Source of the DNA: Ponticaulis sp.
GTDB lineage: Bacteria; Pseudomonadota; Alphaproteobacteria; Caulobacterales; Hyphomonadaceae
NCBI GenBank assembly: GCA_002723155.1
Contig: PBNO01000002.1
Location: 194,211 to 228,283 of the forward strand
Length of the DNA: 34,073 nt
Direction of reading: 5' to 3'
Shown here: piece by piece, positions 24,374 to 32,763 of the stretch
Layout of the letters: each line of letters starts with the position of its first letter
How positions within the stretch are numbered: the stretch's first letter is position 1
Translations under genes and position numbers: made by a program
The notes under the pieces: model-generated
The model's input: the letters and a program-made list of their open reading frames with translations, nothing else
Database searches by the model: none
What the model was told of the DNA's origin: nothing

Positions 24374-25924
24374 ATGCGGAACGCCCTGTTGAATTTCACC
24401 ACGCTTGCAGCAACCGTCGGGTTGGCAGCATGTAGCGGAGGTGGCGGCGGAAGCAATTCTGGCGGCGGCATCCCGCCTAACTCCCCTCCGGTTATCACGT
24501 CTGCGACCTCTGTCGATGTGCCGGAAAACTCCACAGGCACGATCTACACAGCCACGGCGAGCGATCCGGATGGCGATCCCGTTTCATACATTCTCCTGTT
24601 CGATGATGATTCGACACAGTTCGAGTTCAACGGCGCGACCGGCGAGTTGAGCTTCCGCTCACCGCCAAACTTCGAGTTTCCTGACGATGCCACCGGCAAT
24701 AACACATATCTGATTTCAATCCGCGCCATTGATGGTCGCGGCGGTCAGGACACGACGCCAATCCTGATCAATGTGACGGATGTTGCAGAAACAGCTGAAA
24801 CGCGCCGTGTTGTCAGCGGCCTGAACCAACCGCTCTTCCTTGCTGGTATTCCGGGCACGGATCAGGTCGCCGTCCTCCAGAAATCTGGTGAAATCCGTGT
24901 CGTCACGCCGTCCACCGGCGCTGTCGAAACGGTGAACTTCCTCGACACAAGCGCGAGCATCAGCACAGCGGGCGAAGGCGGTCTTCTGGGCCTTGCGTTC
25001 TCCCCGGACTTTGAAAACGACCGCACCTTCTACCTCAACGTAACGAATACATCAGGCGATACTGAAATCCGCAGCTATCAGATGGTAACGGGCTCTGACA
25101 CACAGGCCGACCCGGCCACGATGGATGTGATCCTGACCGTCCCGCAGCCTTTCACCAATCATAATGGCGGCTCTATCAGCTTCGATTCCAACGGCTATCT
25201 GCTCATTCCGCTCGGCGATGGTGGCTCTGCTGGTGATCCGGGTGATCGCGCTCAGGATGTGAACGAGCTTCTCGGCAAAGTGCTACGCATTGATGTAACG
25301 GGCGATGACTTCCCGGCTGACAATCTGCGCGACTATGCGATCCCGTCTGATAACCCGTTTGCATCGGGTGGCGGCGCGCCTGAAATCTGGGCTGTTGGCC
25401 TGCGCAACCCTTACCGTAGCAGCGTAGATGATACGACTGGCTTCCTCTATCTTGGTGATGTCGGTCAGGACGCCGTCGAAGAGATCAGCCGCGTCGATCT
25501 CAGCGCGACATCATCCTCCAGTGACCCGATCAATTTCGGCTGGCCAATCAAGGAAGGCACGGCTGATTTCCGCGGCTCGACGACCGCGACACTTACACCG
25601 CCGATTGCTGAATACACTCACGCCGATCCGTCCGCTCCGGGCAGTTCGGTAACAGGCGGGTTTGTCTATCGCGGACCAGTTGATGACCTGATCGGCCGCT
25701 ATGTCTTCGGCGATTTCACATCCGGCAATATCTGGTCCATCGGCCTTGATGAAATCAATGATGGCCAGACGCTCGGCCTTGCTGACTTCCGAGATGACAA
25801 TGGCATTTTCACGCCGGATGTAGGCACTGTCGACAATGTGTCGAGCTTCGGTCTGGACGAAAGCGGCAACCTCTATGTCGTGGACTATGACGGCGAGGTC
25901 TTCGTGATCGAGCGCAATCCATAA
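24374..25924 (+). CDS. Lipoprotein with cadherin-like and PQQ-dependent sugar dehydrogenase (GSDH/HHIP-type) domains
   Basis: 516 residues. Lipoprotein signal ends LAAC with Cys20, then a Gly/Ser linker (21-35). Residues 36-137 form a cadherin-like domain (NSPPVITS, ASDPDGD, LLFDDDSTQFEFNGATGELSF). Residues 145-515 are a six-bladed propeller of the soluble aldose dehydrogenase/HHIP class: EGGLLGLAFSPDF (201-213), NHNGGSISF (262-270, possible catalytic His), LLIPLGDGGSAGD, GLRNPYR (342-348) and FLYLGDVGQ. PQQ and calcium use are family knowledge. It is anchored in the envelope. I chose ATG 24374 with GGGAG 7 nt upstream, rejecting the in-frame TTG at 24356. The substrate is unknown. Confidence 0.9.
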   Translation: MRNALLNFTTLAATVGLAACSGGGGGSNSGGGIPPNSPPVITSATSVDVPENSTGTIYTATASDPDGDPVSYILLFDDDSTQFEFNGATGELSFRSPPNFEFPDDATGNNTYLISIRAIDGRGGQDTTPILINVTDVAETAETRRVVSGLNQPLFLAGIPGTDQVAVLQKSGEIRVVTPSTGAVETVNFLDTSASISTAGEGGLLGLAFSPDFENDRTFYLNVTNTSGDTEIRSYQMVTGSDTQADPATMDVILTVPQPFTNHNGGSISFDSNGYLLIPLGDGGSAGDPGDRAQDVNELLGKVLRIDVTGDDFPADNLRDYAIPSDNPFASGGGAPEIWAVGLRNPYRSSVDDTTGFLYLGDVGQDAVEEISRVDLSATSSSSDPINFGWPIKEGTADFRGSTTATLTPPIAEYTHADPSAPGSSVTGGFVYRGPVDDLIGRYVFGDFTSGNIWSIGLDEINDGQTLGLADFRDDNGIFTPDVGTVDNVSSFGLDESGNLYVVDYDGEVFVIERNP

Positions 25925-25947
25925 GCGCTGCGCCCCATTTAAAACTG

Positions 25948-25976
25948 AAAAGCCCGGCATCAAGCCGGGCTTTTTT
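25948..25976. terminator. Intrinsic terminator after the PQQ-type lipoprotein gene
   Basis: An 11-bp stem including GCCCGGC (25952-25958) and GCCGGGC (25964-25970) around the loop ATCAA, followed on the plus strand by six T. It can also serve the minus-strand two-TM gene that ends at 26000. Almost identical to the terminator at 26299-26327. Confidence 0.9.
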
Positions 25977-25999
25977 GTGAGCTGTGACAGGACTGGAGA

Positions 26000-26284
26000 T
26001 CACTCCAGATAGAATGTGATCCAGTTATACGCAGCCAAAGCGATCCGCCGGCCAATAAAGAAGACAGACCCGAGCACAGCAAACAGAGCCACAATCACCG
26101 CGTATGAATACATCGCGCTCCACGCGCCGAAGCTGAGCGCCTCTGTGCCCACGACAAACTCCACGCCGACACACACAAGAACACCAACCAGCGCCCAGAA
26201 GACCGGCGCAATCACCCACATCATCGCATGGGTCGTGCCGTTTTTCTTATACAGTTTGTCAGGGATGAACTCTTCGCGCCACAT
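26000..26284 (-). CDS. Small uncharacterised two-TM membrane protein
   Basis: 94 residues: a polar N-terminus (1-18), a hydrophobic segment at about 20-45, a short loop and a second segment at about 55-80, then an amphipathic C-terminal tail. No recognised family. It is isolated between two near-identical terminators, so it must have its own promoter in the roughly 15 nt or more after the ftsH terminator, or depend on readthrough from ftsH. Confidence that it is a real gene comes from its membrane-protein composition and its clean fit to the gap. Confidence 0.68.
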   Translation of the reverse strand: MWREEFIPDKLYKKNGTTHAMMWVIAPVFWALVGVLVCVGVEFVVGTEALSFGAWSAMYSYAVIVALFAVLGSVFFIGRRIALAAYNWITFYLE

Positions 26285-26298
26285 GTCGCTCGCTCCAT

Positions 26299-26327
26299 AA
26301 AAAAGCCCGGCATCGAGCCGGGCTTTT
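26299..26327 (-). terminator. Intrinsic terminator of ftsH
   Basis: AAAAGCCCGGC (26301-26311), loop ATCGA, GCCGGGCTTTT (26317-26327), with a run of six or more T on the minus strand (26299-26304). It starts 8 nt after the ftsH stop and ends the tol-pal/tilS/ftsH gene string. Confidence 0.92.
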
Positions 26328-26334
26328 GTAAGAT

Positions 26335-28233
26335 TTATGCCGGTTCAGGTGAGCCGTCGCCGACACCGCCATCACCGTCTTTCTTCTTGCGCGAACCGGT
26401 GATCGGTACCGCAGAGGACGGGCCTGGCATGTCATCTTCGTCCTCAGGACGTTCAGGCTTTTTACCGTTGAGAAGATCATTGATCTCATCGCCAGTAAGT
26501 GTCTCGTATTCGAGAAGACCTTCAGCAATCGCGACCCAATCATCTTTGTAGTCGGTCATGATGCGGCGGGCTTCATCCATACCCGTCTGAACGAGATGGC
26601 GGACCTGCTCTTCAATCTTTTTGGACGTTTCCTGCGAAATCTGGGTCGGGCGATAAGGATCATCGCTTTCACCATAATCAATCGGGCCAACTTCATCAGA
26701 CAGACCAAACTGGGTCACCATTGCACGGGCAATACGGGTCGCCATTTTGATGTCAGAAGACGCACCAGAGGTGACGTTCTCTTCGCCAAACGCGATTTCC
26801 TCAGCCACACGGCCACCCATGAGAACGGCCAGACGTGATGTCATTTCCTGACGGGTCTGAGACAGCTTGTCGTCTGTCGGAAGCTGCATAACCATGCCCA
26901 GCGCGCGGCCACGTGGAATGATCGTCGCTTTATGGACAGGGTCCGTTGCCGGCATTTTAAGACCAACAATCGCGTGACCTGCTTCATGGTAAGCTGTGAG
27001 ACGCTTTTCCTTGTCAGACATGACCATTGAGCGGCGCTCAGGGCCCATCATGACCTTGTCTTTGGCGTCCTCGAACTCCTTCATGGAGACCATTCGCTTG
27101 CCACGGCGTGCTGCCAGCAGCGCTGCCTCATTCACAAGGTTTGCGATATCTGCACCCGAGAAGCCCGGCGTACCACGCGCGATAACCTTCGCATTGACGT
27201 CTTTTGCCGTCGGAACGTTGCGCATGTGGACTTTGAGGATTTTCTCACGGCCGATAATGTCCGGATTACCAACAGTGATCTGACGGTCGAAACGGCCCGG
27301 GCGCAGAAGCGCAGGGTCAAGAACGTCAGGGCGGTTGGTCGCCGCGATGATGATAATGCCTTCATTGGCTTCGAAGCCATCCATCTCAACGAGAAGCTGG
27401 TTCAGCGTTTGCTCGCGCTCATCATTGCCGCCGCCAATACCGGCGCCGCGCGAACGACCGACAGCGTCAATCTCGTCAATGAAGATAATGCAAGGCGCGT
27501 TCTTCTTTGCCTGTTCGAACATGTCCCGTACACGGCTTGCGCCGACACCCACAAACATTTCAACAAAGTCCGAACCGGAAATCGTGAAGAATGGAACGTT
27601 CGCCTCACCCGCAACAGCACGTGCTGTCAGGGTTTTACCTGTACCGGGAGGGCCAACAAGCAGCGCACCTTTAGGAATTTTACCGCCAAGGCGTTGGAAC
27701 TTTGAAGGGTCTTTCAGGAATTCAACGATCTCCTGAAGCTCTTCTTTAGCCTCATCAATGCCGGCCACATCGTCGAATGTCACACGGCCATGACGCTCGG
27801 TCAGAAGACGGGCCTTGGATTTGCCGAAGCTCATAGCGCCGCGACCACCGCCGCCCTGCATCTGACGCATCAGGAAGAACCAAAGGCCAACGATGATGAT
27901 CAGAGGAAGAATAGAACCGACCAGATCCCAGATATTGAAGCCGCCGCCTGGCTCTTCATAGGAAATGTTCACGCCCGCAGCATCCATCTGCTCGACAAGG
28001 TGATCCTGCGAGTAGGCGCGCGTTGTGAAACGTTGATCAGTGATTGTGACACCATGAACGGTGTAGCCATCCACATCCACGCTGCGCACTTCGCCATTGC
28101 GGGCGCGCTCAAGGAGTTCAGAATAGCTGATCTGGGTGCCGCGCTCTGCTGTATCTGTCGGCTGCAGATACGAAAAGAGTGCGATCAGAAGGGCAGCAAT
28201 GACAGCCCAGAGGGCGATATTGCGCATGTTCAT
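26335..28233 (-). CDS. ftsH: ATP-dependent zinc metalloprotease FtsH
   Basis: Membrane-anchored AAA+ protease that degrades misfolded membrane proteins and regulators. 632 residues. Two membrane segments (about 5-23 and 105-123) flank a periplasmic domain. AAA module: Walker A GPPGTGKT (194-201), Walker [10 protein letters not shown] (248-256), second region of homology ending RPGRFDR (311-317). Zinc site HEAGH (416-420) with a distal acidic ligand. The C-terminal tail is rich in Glu, Asp, Lys and Gly. It lies 55 nt after tilS, the common alphaproteobacterial order. A short GTTA/TAAC inverted repeat lies in that gap but no clear heat-shock promoter. Confidence 0.97.
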   Translation of the reverse strand: MNMRNIALWAVIAALLIALFSYLQPTDTAERGTQISYSELLERARNGEVRSVDVDGYTVHGVTITDQRFTTRAYSQDHLVEQMDAAGVNISYEEPGGGFNIWDLVGSILPLIIIVGLWFFLMRQMQGGGGRGAMSFGKSKARLLTERHGRVTFDDVAGIDEAKEELQEIVEFLKDPSKFQRLGGKIPKGALLVGPPGTGKTLTARAVAGEANVPFFTISGSDFVEMFVGVGASRVRDMFEQAKKNAPCIIFIDEIDAVGRSRGAGIGGGNDEREQTLNQLLVEMDGFEANEGIIIIAATNRPDVLDPALLRPGRFDRQITVGNPDIIGREKILKVHMRNVPTAKDVNAKVIARGTPGFSGADIANLVNEAALLAARRGKRMVSMKEFEDAKDKVMMGPERRSMVMSDKEKRLTAYHEAGHAIVGLKMPATDPVHKATIIPRGRALGMVMQLPTDDKLSQTRQEMTSRLAVLMGGRVAEEIAFGEENVTSGASSDIKMATRIARAMVTQFGLSDEVGPIDYGESDDPYRPTQISQETSKKIEEQVRHLVQTGMDEARRIMTDYKDDWVAIAEGLLEYETLTGDEINDLLNGKKPERPEDEDDMPGPSSAVPITGSRKKKDGDGGVGDGSPEPA

Positions 28234-28288
28234 GTGTTCAGGCTTTCTTCTTCAAAAACGTTACTTTGTATAACATAGGTAAGGAATA

Positions 28289-29596
28289 TCAGGAAAACGA
28301 CTCCCTTTGGCGAGATTCAGTCGCAAAAAACTGCGCTTTGAACTGCAAAAGCTTATAAAAGCGCGCCTGCGAAAGGTCTCTTGGGCAGACTGACGCGCCA
28401 TCTTCCAAATGGGGGACTTCAGTTACCTCACCGGCATCGTTCAGAATGACCGGCAGACTATGTCTGATATCGTAGCGCGGCAGACTTCCCCTATCAAGCG
28501 AACGCGGGACCTCTCGCGTCTCCCATGAGGCAATCAATGATCGCCCGGCGCAATTATCGGTTCGCGTTAACAGGGTTCGCCCTTTCCAGACGTCAGAGCT
28601 TTGGGGTTCGAGTTTCAGAACGTCTGCGAGCGGAACAGGTTCCGGTGCGACGAGACAAACACCATCGCGCACCTGTAGGCGGCATCCATGCAGCGTTCGC
28701 CCGGCCTCACAGCCAGGTAGATCGATCAGTGCCTCAGCTTTTTCCTGACGCGGCAAAGCCTCTTTACCACCGACAGCCGTCAGGAGCGCCATCAGAAACC
28801 GCAGGCGCAGCGCTGGCTCCAGTTTCAAAAATGCAGGCACGTCAAATTCGGCTGCACCGCCAATGAGAAAATTGACGTGCCGCGCCGCCCAGTCAGTCAT
28901 CTGATCGGCATCGCTTATACGTTGGGAGATCGCGTGACCGAGCACGCCTTCCAGCCGTTTGACCTCATCCGGGTTATCTCTTAGCAGATTGCGCACCCGT
29001 ACGCGTTCAAACGCCGTGTTGGTATTAGACGGGTCTTCCACCCATTCTGCGCCCACACCCTTCAGAAAATCGCGTAAGTCGTTTCGCCATAGCGTCAGAA
29101 GCGGACGCACCAGGGAAAGGTCATATCCTTCAGGCCAGACCGGTATCGCCGCGACATCTGCCATACCCGCAAGGCCGTAGAGACCAGACCCTGCGCCTTC
29201 ACGGATAAACACCGTTTCCAACTGATCATCATAAGTGTGACCTGTGGCTATCGCAGTCAGCCCGTGTGCACGGGCATGAGCTGCAAGGGCCGCATATCGC
29301 GCGCGCCTTGCCTGCGCCTGCGAGACGCTCGCCGCGTCGTCCCATGCGAGGGTCAGAATGTCATGATGAAGCCCGAGCCGCTTGCACACATCACCAACCA
29401 TTGCCGCCTCGGCGCGCGCTTCGGGCCGCAGCCCATGATCGACCGTTGCAACTCGAAAAGCTGGCTTGATGGCATCTGGCAGGCCAGCAAACGAATGGAG
29501 CAGCGCCAGCGAGTCACTGCCACCGGAAACGGCGAGCAATAGCCCGCCGCTTAATTCGTCTTCATAGAAAGAGACAAACCGTGAGAGCCGCTCCAT
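28289..29596 (-). CDS. tilS: tRNA(Ile)-lysidine synthetase
   Basis: N-type ATP pyrophosphatase that converts the wobble C34 of tRNA-Ile (anticodon CAU) to lysidine, changing its decoding from AUG to AUA. 435 residues. PP-loop SGGSDS (24-29), then VDHGLRPEA near 54-62 and ATGHTYDDQLETVFIREGAGSGLYGLAGM near 118-146; the C-terminal TilS domains follow. I chose ATG 29596: an upstream in-frame start at 29746 would run through the end of cpoB and add about 50 unrelated residues. AAGGG lies 10 nt before it. It starts 28 nt after the cpoB stop and is part of the tol-pal gene string. Confidence 0.93.
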   Translation of the reverse strand: MERLSRFVSFYEDELSGGLLLAVSGGSDSLALLHSFAGLPDAIKPAFRVATVDHGLRPEARAEAAMVGDVCKRLGLHHDILTLAWDDAASVSQAQARRARYAALAAHARAHGLTAIATGHTYDDQLETVFIREGAGSGLYGLAGMADVAAIPVWPEGYDLSLVRPLLTLWRNDLRDFLKGVGAEWVEDPSNTNTAFERVRVRNLLRDNPDEVKRLEGVLGHAISQRISDADQMTDWAARHVNFLIGGAAEFDVPAFLKLEPALRLRFLMALLTAVGGKEALPRQEKAEALIDLPGCEAGRTLHGCRLQVRDGVCLVAPEPVPLADVLKLEPQSSDVWKGRTLLTRTDNCAGRSLIASWETREVPRSLDRGSLPRYDIRHSLPVILNDAGEVTEVPHLEDGASVCPRDLSQARFYKLLQFKAQFFATESRQRESFS

Positions 29597-29624
29597 AACA
29601 GACCGGCCCTTCACGTCAGATCGT

Positions 29625-30626
29625 TCAGTTACAGCCGGCAAGTTGTTCCTGCACATTGGCTGCCTGCATCGTCCGTGCGGACACATCACCAATCTGGTCA
29701 ATGCGCGAGAGGAACTGGCAGGCGCGGTTCGTATCACCGACCTCAACCAGCGCGCGGGCGAGCTTCACCACGCCATCCGCGCGGCGCGGGTCTTCAGGGA
29801 AGTCACGCACGAAAGAGGTGAGGAAGCGCGCAGAACCTTCATAGTCACCTTCCTGATAGAGAACTTCGCCAAGCCAGTAATGGACTTCGCCAGCCTGCGG
29901 GTCATCGCCGAACTCATCGAGGAAGGCGCGAAATGCCTGCTCGGCGCCTGTATAATCAAAGTTCAGAAGACGGTTGCGTCCAAGTTCGTAAAGCGCGCCT
30001 GCTTCACCCGGAAGCTGGCTTGCTGGCAGTGTACCCAGGCTACCTTCCGGCAACCGCCCGTCAGGACCGCGCGCGAACGGCGCTGACTGCGTCGAGCCTG
30101 TGGTGGCGCGCCCCCCAAAGAGAGCAGCCTGACCATCAGGTGATGTGTTCGGCACAGCCGTTTCAGGGCGTCCAGGCTGGGTATAACGTACGCTTCCGTC
30201 ACGCGTCTGGATATTGCGCGGACCTGTTGGCACTTCAGGTGCAACCTGCTGGAAGGATGGACGCGGCTGACCTGTCGTCGCTGCCCCCGAGTTCACAGAG
30301 CTGGCACCAGCAGCGAGGCGCGCATTGATCGTATCAATCCGTTCGTTCAGGCTGCGGAAATCTTCCTGCAACTGCTCGCGCGCATTTTCACTTTCAGACA
30401 GGCGATATTCAAGCTGCTCGATACGCCCAGTGAGGCGGGAGATTTCAGCTTCAAGATCTACCACCCGCGCGCTCTGGCGGGATAACTGATCCTGCATATC
30501 CTGCTGCGTCTGATAGGAAGAACTGCCATCACCGAAACGGATCGGCGCATTGGATTGCGCCATGGCAGGAGCGGAAAGGAGCACCAGTCCCAGTGCTGCG
30601 AGAACGGAATAACGTGCGTGTTTCAT
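29625..30626 (-). CDS. cpoB: Tol-Pal system periplasmic protein CpoB (YbgF)
   Basis: Periplasmic protein that links Tol-Pal constriction to peptidoglycan synthesis at division. 333 residues. Signal peptide 1-23 (AMA cleavage before QSNAP). A coiled coil (about 38-95, with RVVDLEAEISRLTGRIEQLEYRL and ENAREQLQEDFRSLNERI) trimerises in known members. A long low-complexity linker (about 105-200, rich in Gly, Pro, Thr, Ser) follows, then three tetratricopeptide repeats (about 207-320: ALYELGRNRLLNFDYTGAEQAF is the first). Located downstream of pal, as in E. coli. A strong terminator lies between pal and cpoB, so cpoB may be expressed at a lower level than pal. Confidence 0.93.
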   Translation of the reverse strand: MKHARYSVLAALGLVLLSAPAMAQSNAPIRFGDGSSSYQTQQDMQDQLSRQSARVVDLEAEISRLTGRIEQLEYRLSESENAREQLQEDFRSLNERIDTINARLAAGASSVNSGAATTGQPRPSFQQVAPEVPTGPRNIQTRDGSVRYTQPGRPETAVPNTSPDGQAALFGGRATTGSTQSAPFARGPDGRLPEGSLGTLPASQLPGEAGALYELGRNRLLNFDYTGAEQAFRAFLDEFGDDPQAGEVHYWLGEVLYQEGDYEGSARFLTSFVRDFPEDPRRADGVVKLARALVEVGDTNRACQFLSRIDQIGDVSARTMQAANVQEQLAGCN

Positions 30627-30643
30627 GGCTCAACTCATACACA

Positions 30644-30679
30644 AAAAAGCAGGGCTGAAATGAGGCAGCCCTGCTTTTT
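30644..30679 (-). terminator. Intrinsic terminator between pal and cpoB
   Basis: A 14-bp stem, AAAAAGCAGGGCTG (30644-30657) with CAGCCCTGCTTTTT (30666-30679), loop of 8 nt, followed on the minus strand by a run of T (30643-30648). It ends 25 nt after the pal stop. It is strong enough to stop most transcripts, so cpoB-tilS-ftsH probably need readthrough or their own promoter. Confidence 0.88.
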
Positions 30680-30704
30680 CTGTTTTTAATAGCAGTGCCG
30701 GGAA

Positions 30705-31262
30705 TTAACCGACCTGACCGCTCACAATTTGCGTGTGAGAGTTACGGTTCACTTCCCATGCTTCCGGCGTAGAGCGACCGTCGATCGGACGTTCCTTACC
30801 GTAAGAAATGGTTTCGATACGGTCTGCAGAGATACCGCGAGAAACGAGGTAATCTTTCACAGAGTTCGCACGGCGTTCCCCAAGGCCGAGGTTATATTCG
30901 CGAGTGCCGCGCTCGTCACAATTGCCCGCAACCATGATGCGAACAGTCGGATAAGCCTGCAGCCATGCTGCCTGACGGTTCAGAACAGCCATGTCGTCTG
31001 CATCGAGGTTGTAACGGTCTGTGTCGAAATAGACGCGCTCACCCACATTGACGATGAAATCCTGAACCGTGCCTGGAGGCGGCCCCTGAACCACTTCACG
31101 CGGCGGCTCAATAACTTCGCGCGCTGGTGGCGGCGTTGTATCGCGCACTGGCGGCGGCGTTGTAACCGCAACTTCTTCTTCAACTGGCGGATTTGAAGCA
31201 CATGCGCCGAGAGCAAGTGCAATGCCCGCGACCGAAACCAACTTGAACATTTTGTTTTTCAT
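30705..31262 (-). CDS. pal: Peptidoglycan-associated lipoprotein Pal
   Basis: Outer-membrane lipoprotein that binds peptidoglycan and TolB. 185 residues. Signal ends LGAC with Cys21; a Pro/Val/Glu-rich linker follows (25-65). The OmpA-like domain (about 72-180) shows FIVNVGERVYFDTDRYNLD, then VAGNCDERGTREYNLGLGERRA with the peptidoglycan-binding Asp and Arg of the family. I chose ATG 31262 with GAAGGG 6 nt upstream instead of the in-frame GTG 31277, which would include that ribosome site in the coding sequence. A TTGACA at 31315-31320 (minus strand) is a possible own -35 box, with no good -10. Confidence 0.95.
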   Translation of the reverse strand: MKNKMFKLVSVAGIALALGACASNPPVEEEVAVTTPPPVRDTTPPPAREVIEPPREVVQGPPPGTVQDFIVNVGERVYFDTDRYNLDADDMAVLNRQAAWLQAYPTVRIMVAGNCDERGTREYNLGLGERRANSVKDYLVSRGISADRIETISYGKERPIDGRSTPEAWEVNRNSHTQIVSGQVG

Positions 31263-31359
31263 TTGGGACCCTTCCACAACCTTCTTGCGTATCTCAGTCT
31301 CTAAGTTGGGATTTTGTCAACTCTGAGACCAATGTCCTGATTTCAGAGTGACAAATTCC

Positions 31360-31380
31360 AATTCATTTGCCCAATGAATT
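31360..31380 (-). repeat. Inverted repeat at the end of tolB
   Basis: AATTCAT (31360-31366) and ATGAATT (31374-31380) around a 7-nt spacer, overlapping the tolB stop codon. No U-run follows, so it is not a terminator; it may slow 3' decay or be incidental. Confidence 0.4.
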
Positions 31381-32743
31381 ATCGGAGAGTTGGAGACCAT
31401 GCCGGGTCAGATGCATCACCCGGTGTATTGAGGCGGCGCAAATTGCGGCCCGTAAGGTCAACCGTGTAGAGCGCAGGGCTTGCGCCCGGGCGGTCTTCGC
31501 GGAAGAAAATGATCACACGGCCATTTGGCGACCAGGCCGGACCTTCGTCCAGATAAGCCTCTGTCAGAAGACGCTCACCCTCACCATCCGGCTCGATAAC
31601 ACCGATATAGAAGCGGCCATTTGCCTGACGCGTGAAGGCGATCAGGTCACCACGCGGCGACCAGACTGGCGTTGAGTACCGACCGCTACCGAATGTGATG
31701 CGGCAAGCCACATCGCGGCCACCTGACGGGCAGGTGCGCATAGAACCGTCGCGGTTCATCACATAGAGCTGCGGTGTGCCGCCACGGTCGGACGTGAACA
31801 CAATCTCATCCCCGTCCGGAGACATGCTTGGCGACGTATCAATCGCCGGGTGGTCCGTCAGGCGCGTGCGGCGACGGCTGTTCAGATCCATAATGTAGAT
31901 ATCAGAGTTACCGTTTTCGGCCTGCGCCATGATGACGGAGTTGCCGTCCGGCGAGAAACGCGGCGCATATGTCATGCCCTGGAACTGGCCCAGCGCCTCT
32001 GACCGGCCTGTCTCGATATCAAAGAGATAGACCTGAGGACGACCGCGTTCATACGTCATGTAAGTGATCGTCTGATCAGACGGTGAAAAGCGCGGCGTCA
32101 GAACTGTGTGCTGGCCGTTTGTCAGGAACTCAGCGTTCGCGCCATCCTGATCCATAATCGCAAGGCGTTTCACACGCGCTGTACGCGGGCCGGATTCAGC
32201 AATGAAGACGATACGGCTATCGAAATAGCCTTCGTCACCGGTGAGGCTTGTATAAATATCATCAGCGAGAACGTGCGCGACACGACGCAGATTCTCCGAT
32301 GTCGTCACATACTGGCGACCGCGACGACCGGAGAGGAGATGCTCCTGTTCCTGCGCCGTATCCCAGAGACGGAAGGCCACGCGCATGCGGCCGTCATCCA
32401 TAATCTCGACTTCACCAATACCCAGCGACTCTGTGTCGATAATGCGCCAGTCGGCAAAGCGCGGCTGCACGAGAACAGAGAGGTCCTGCTGGATAAAAGA
32501 GTCCGGCGTCAGAAGATCAAACAGGCCGGTCGAGCGCAGATCATTGCGCATGATCGCAGTGATCTGATCTGCCAGCGCCTGAGCTTCCGGAGTGTTTGCG
32601 TTAAAGTCTGGCAGCGCAACGCGAAATTCACGCGCGGACGCCTGCGTGACTTCACCTTCGAGCTGCGCCATCGCAGGCGCGCCGAGGCCCATACTTACCG
32701 TGAGCGCCACCCCAAGGCTCAAAATCATTCTCTTCAGTGCCAT
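31379..32743 (-). CDS. tolB: Tol-Pal system protein TolB
   Basis: Periplasmic propeller protein that cycles between Pal and TolA during outer-membrane constriction. 454 residues. Signal peptide 1-26 (AMA cleavage before QLEG). N-terminal alpha/beta domain (about 30-165), then PD40/WD40-like repeats in a six-bladed propeller: TPRFSPSDQTITYMTYERG, APRFSPDGNSVIMAQAENG, SPSMSPDGDEIVFTSDRGG, TPVWSPRGDLIAFTRQANG and PAWSPNGRVIIFFRED are the visible blades. It starts 20 nt after tolA in the same operon. A 117-nt gap to pal contains a possible extra promoter. Confidence 0.96.
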   Translation of the reverse strand: MALKRMILSLGVALTVSMGLGAPAMAQLEGEVTQASAREFRVALPDFNANTPEAQALADQITAIMRNDLRSTGLFDLLTPDSFIQQDLSVLVQPRFADWRIIDTESLGIGEVEIMDDGRMRVAFRLWDTAQEQEHLLSGRRGRQYVTTSENLRRVAHVLADDIYTSLTGDEGYFDSRIVFIAESGPRTARVKRLAIMDQDGANAEFLTNGQHTVLTPRFSPSDQTITYMTYERGRPQVYLFDIETGRSEALGQFQGMTYAPRFSPDGNSVIMAQAENGNSDIYIMDLNSRRRTRLTDHPAIDTSPSMSPDGDEIVFTSDRGGTPQLYVMNRDGSMRTCPSGGRDVACRITFGSGRYSTPVWSPRGDLIAFTRQANGRFYIGVIEPDGEGERLLTEAYLDEGPAWSPNGRVIIFFREDRPGASPALYTVDLTGRNLRRLNTPGDASDPAWSPTLR

Positions 32744-32763
32744 GTGTGTTCCTCCAATCGGAA

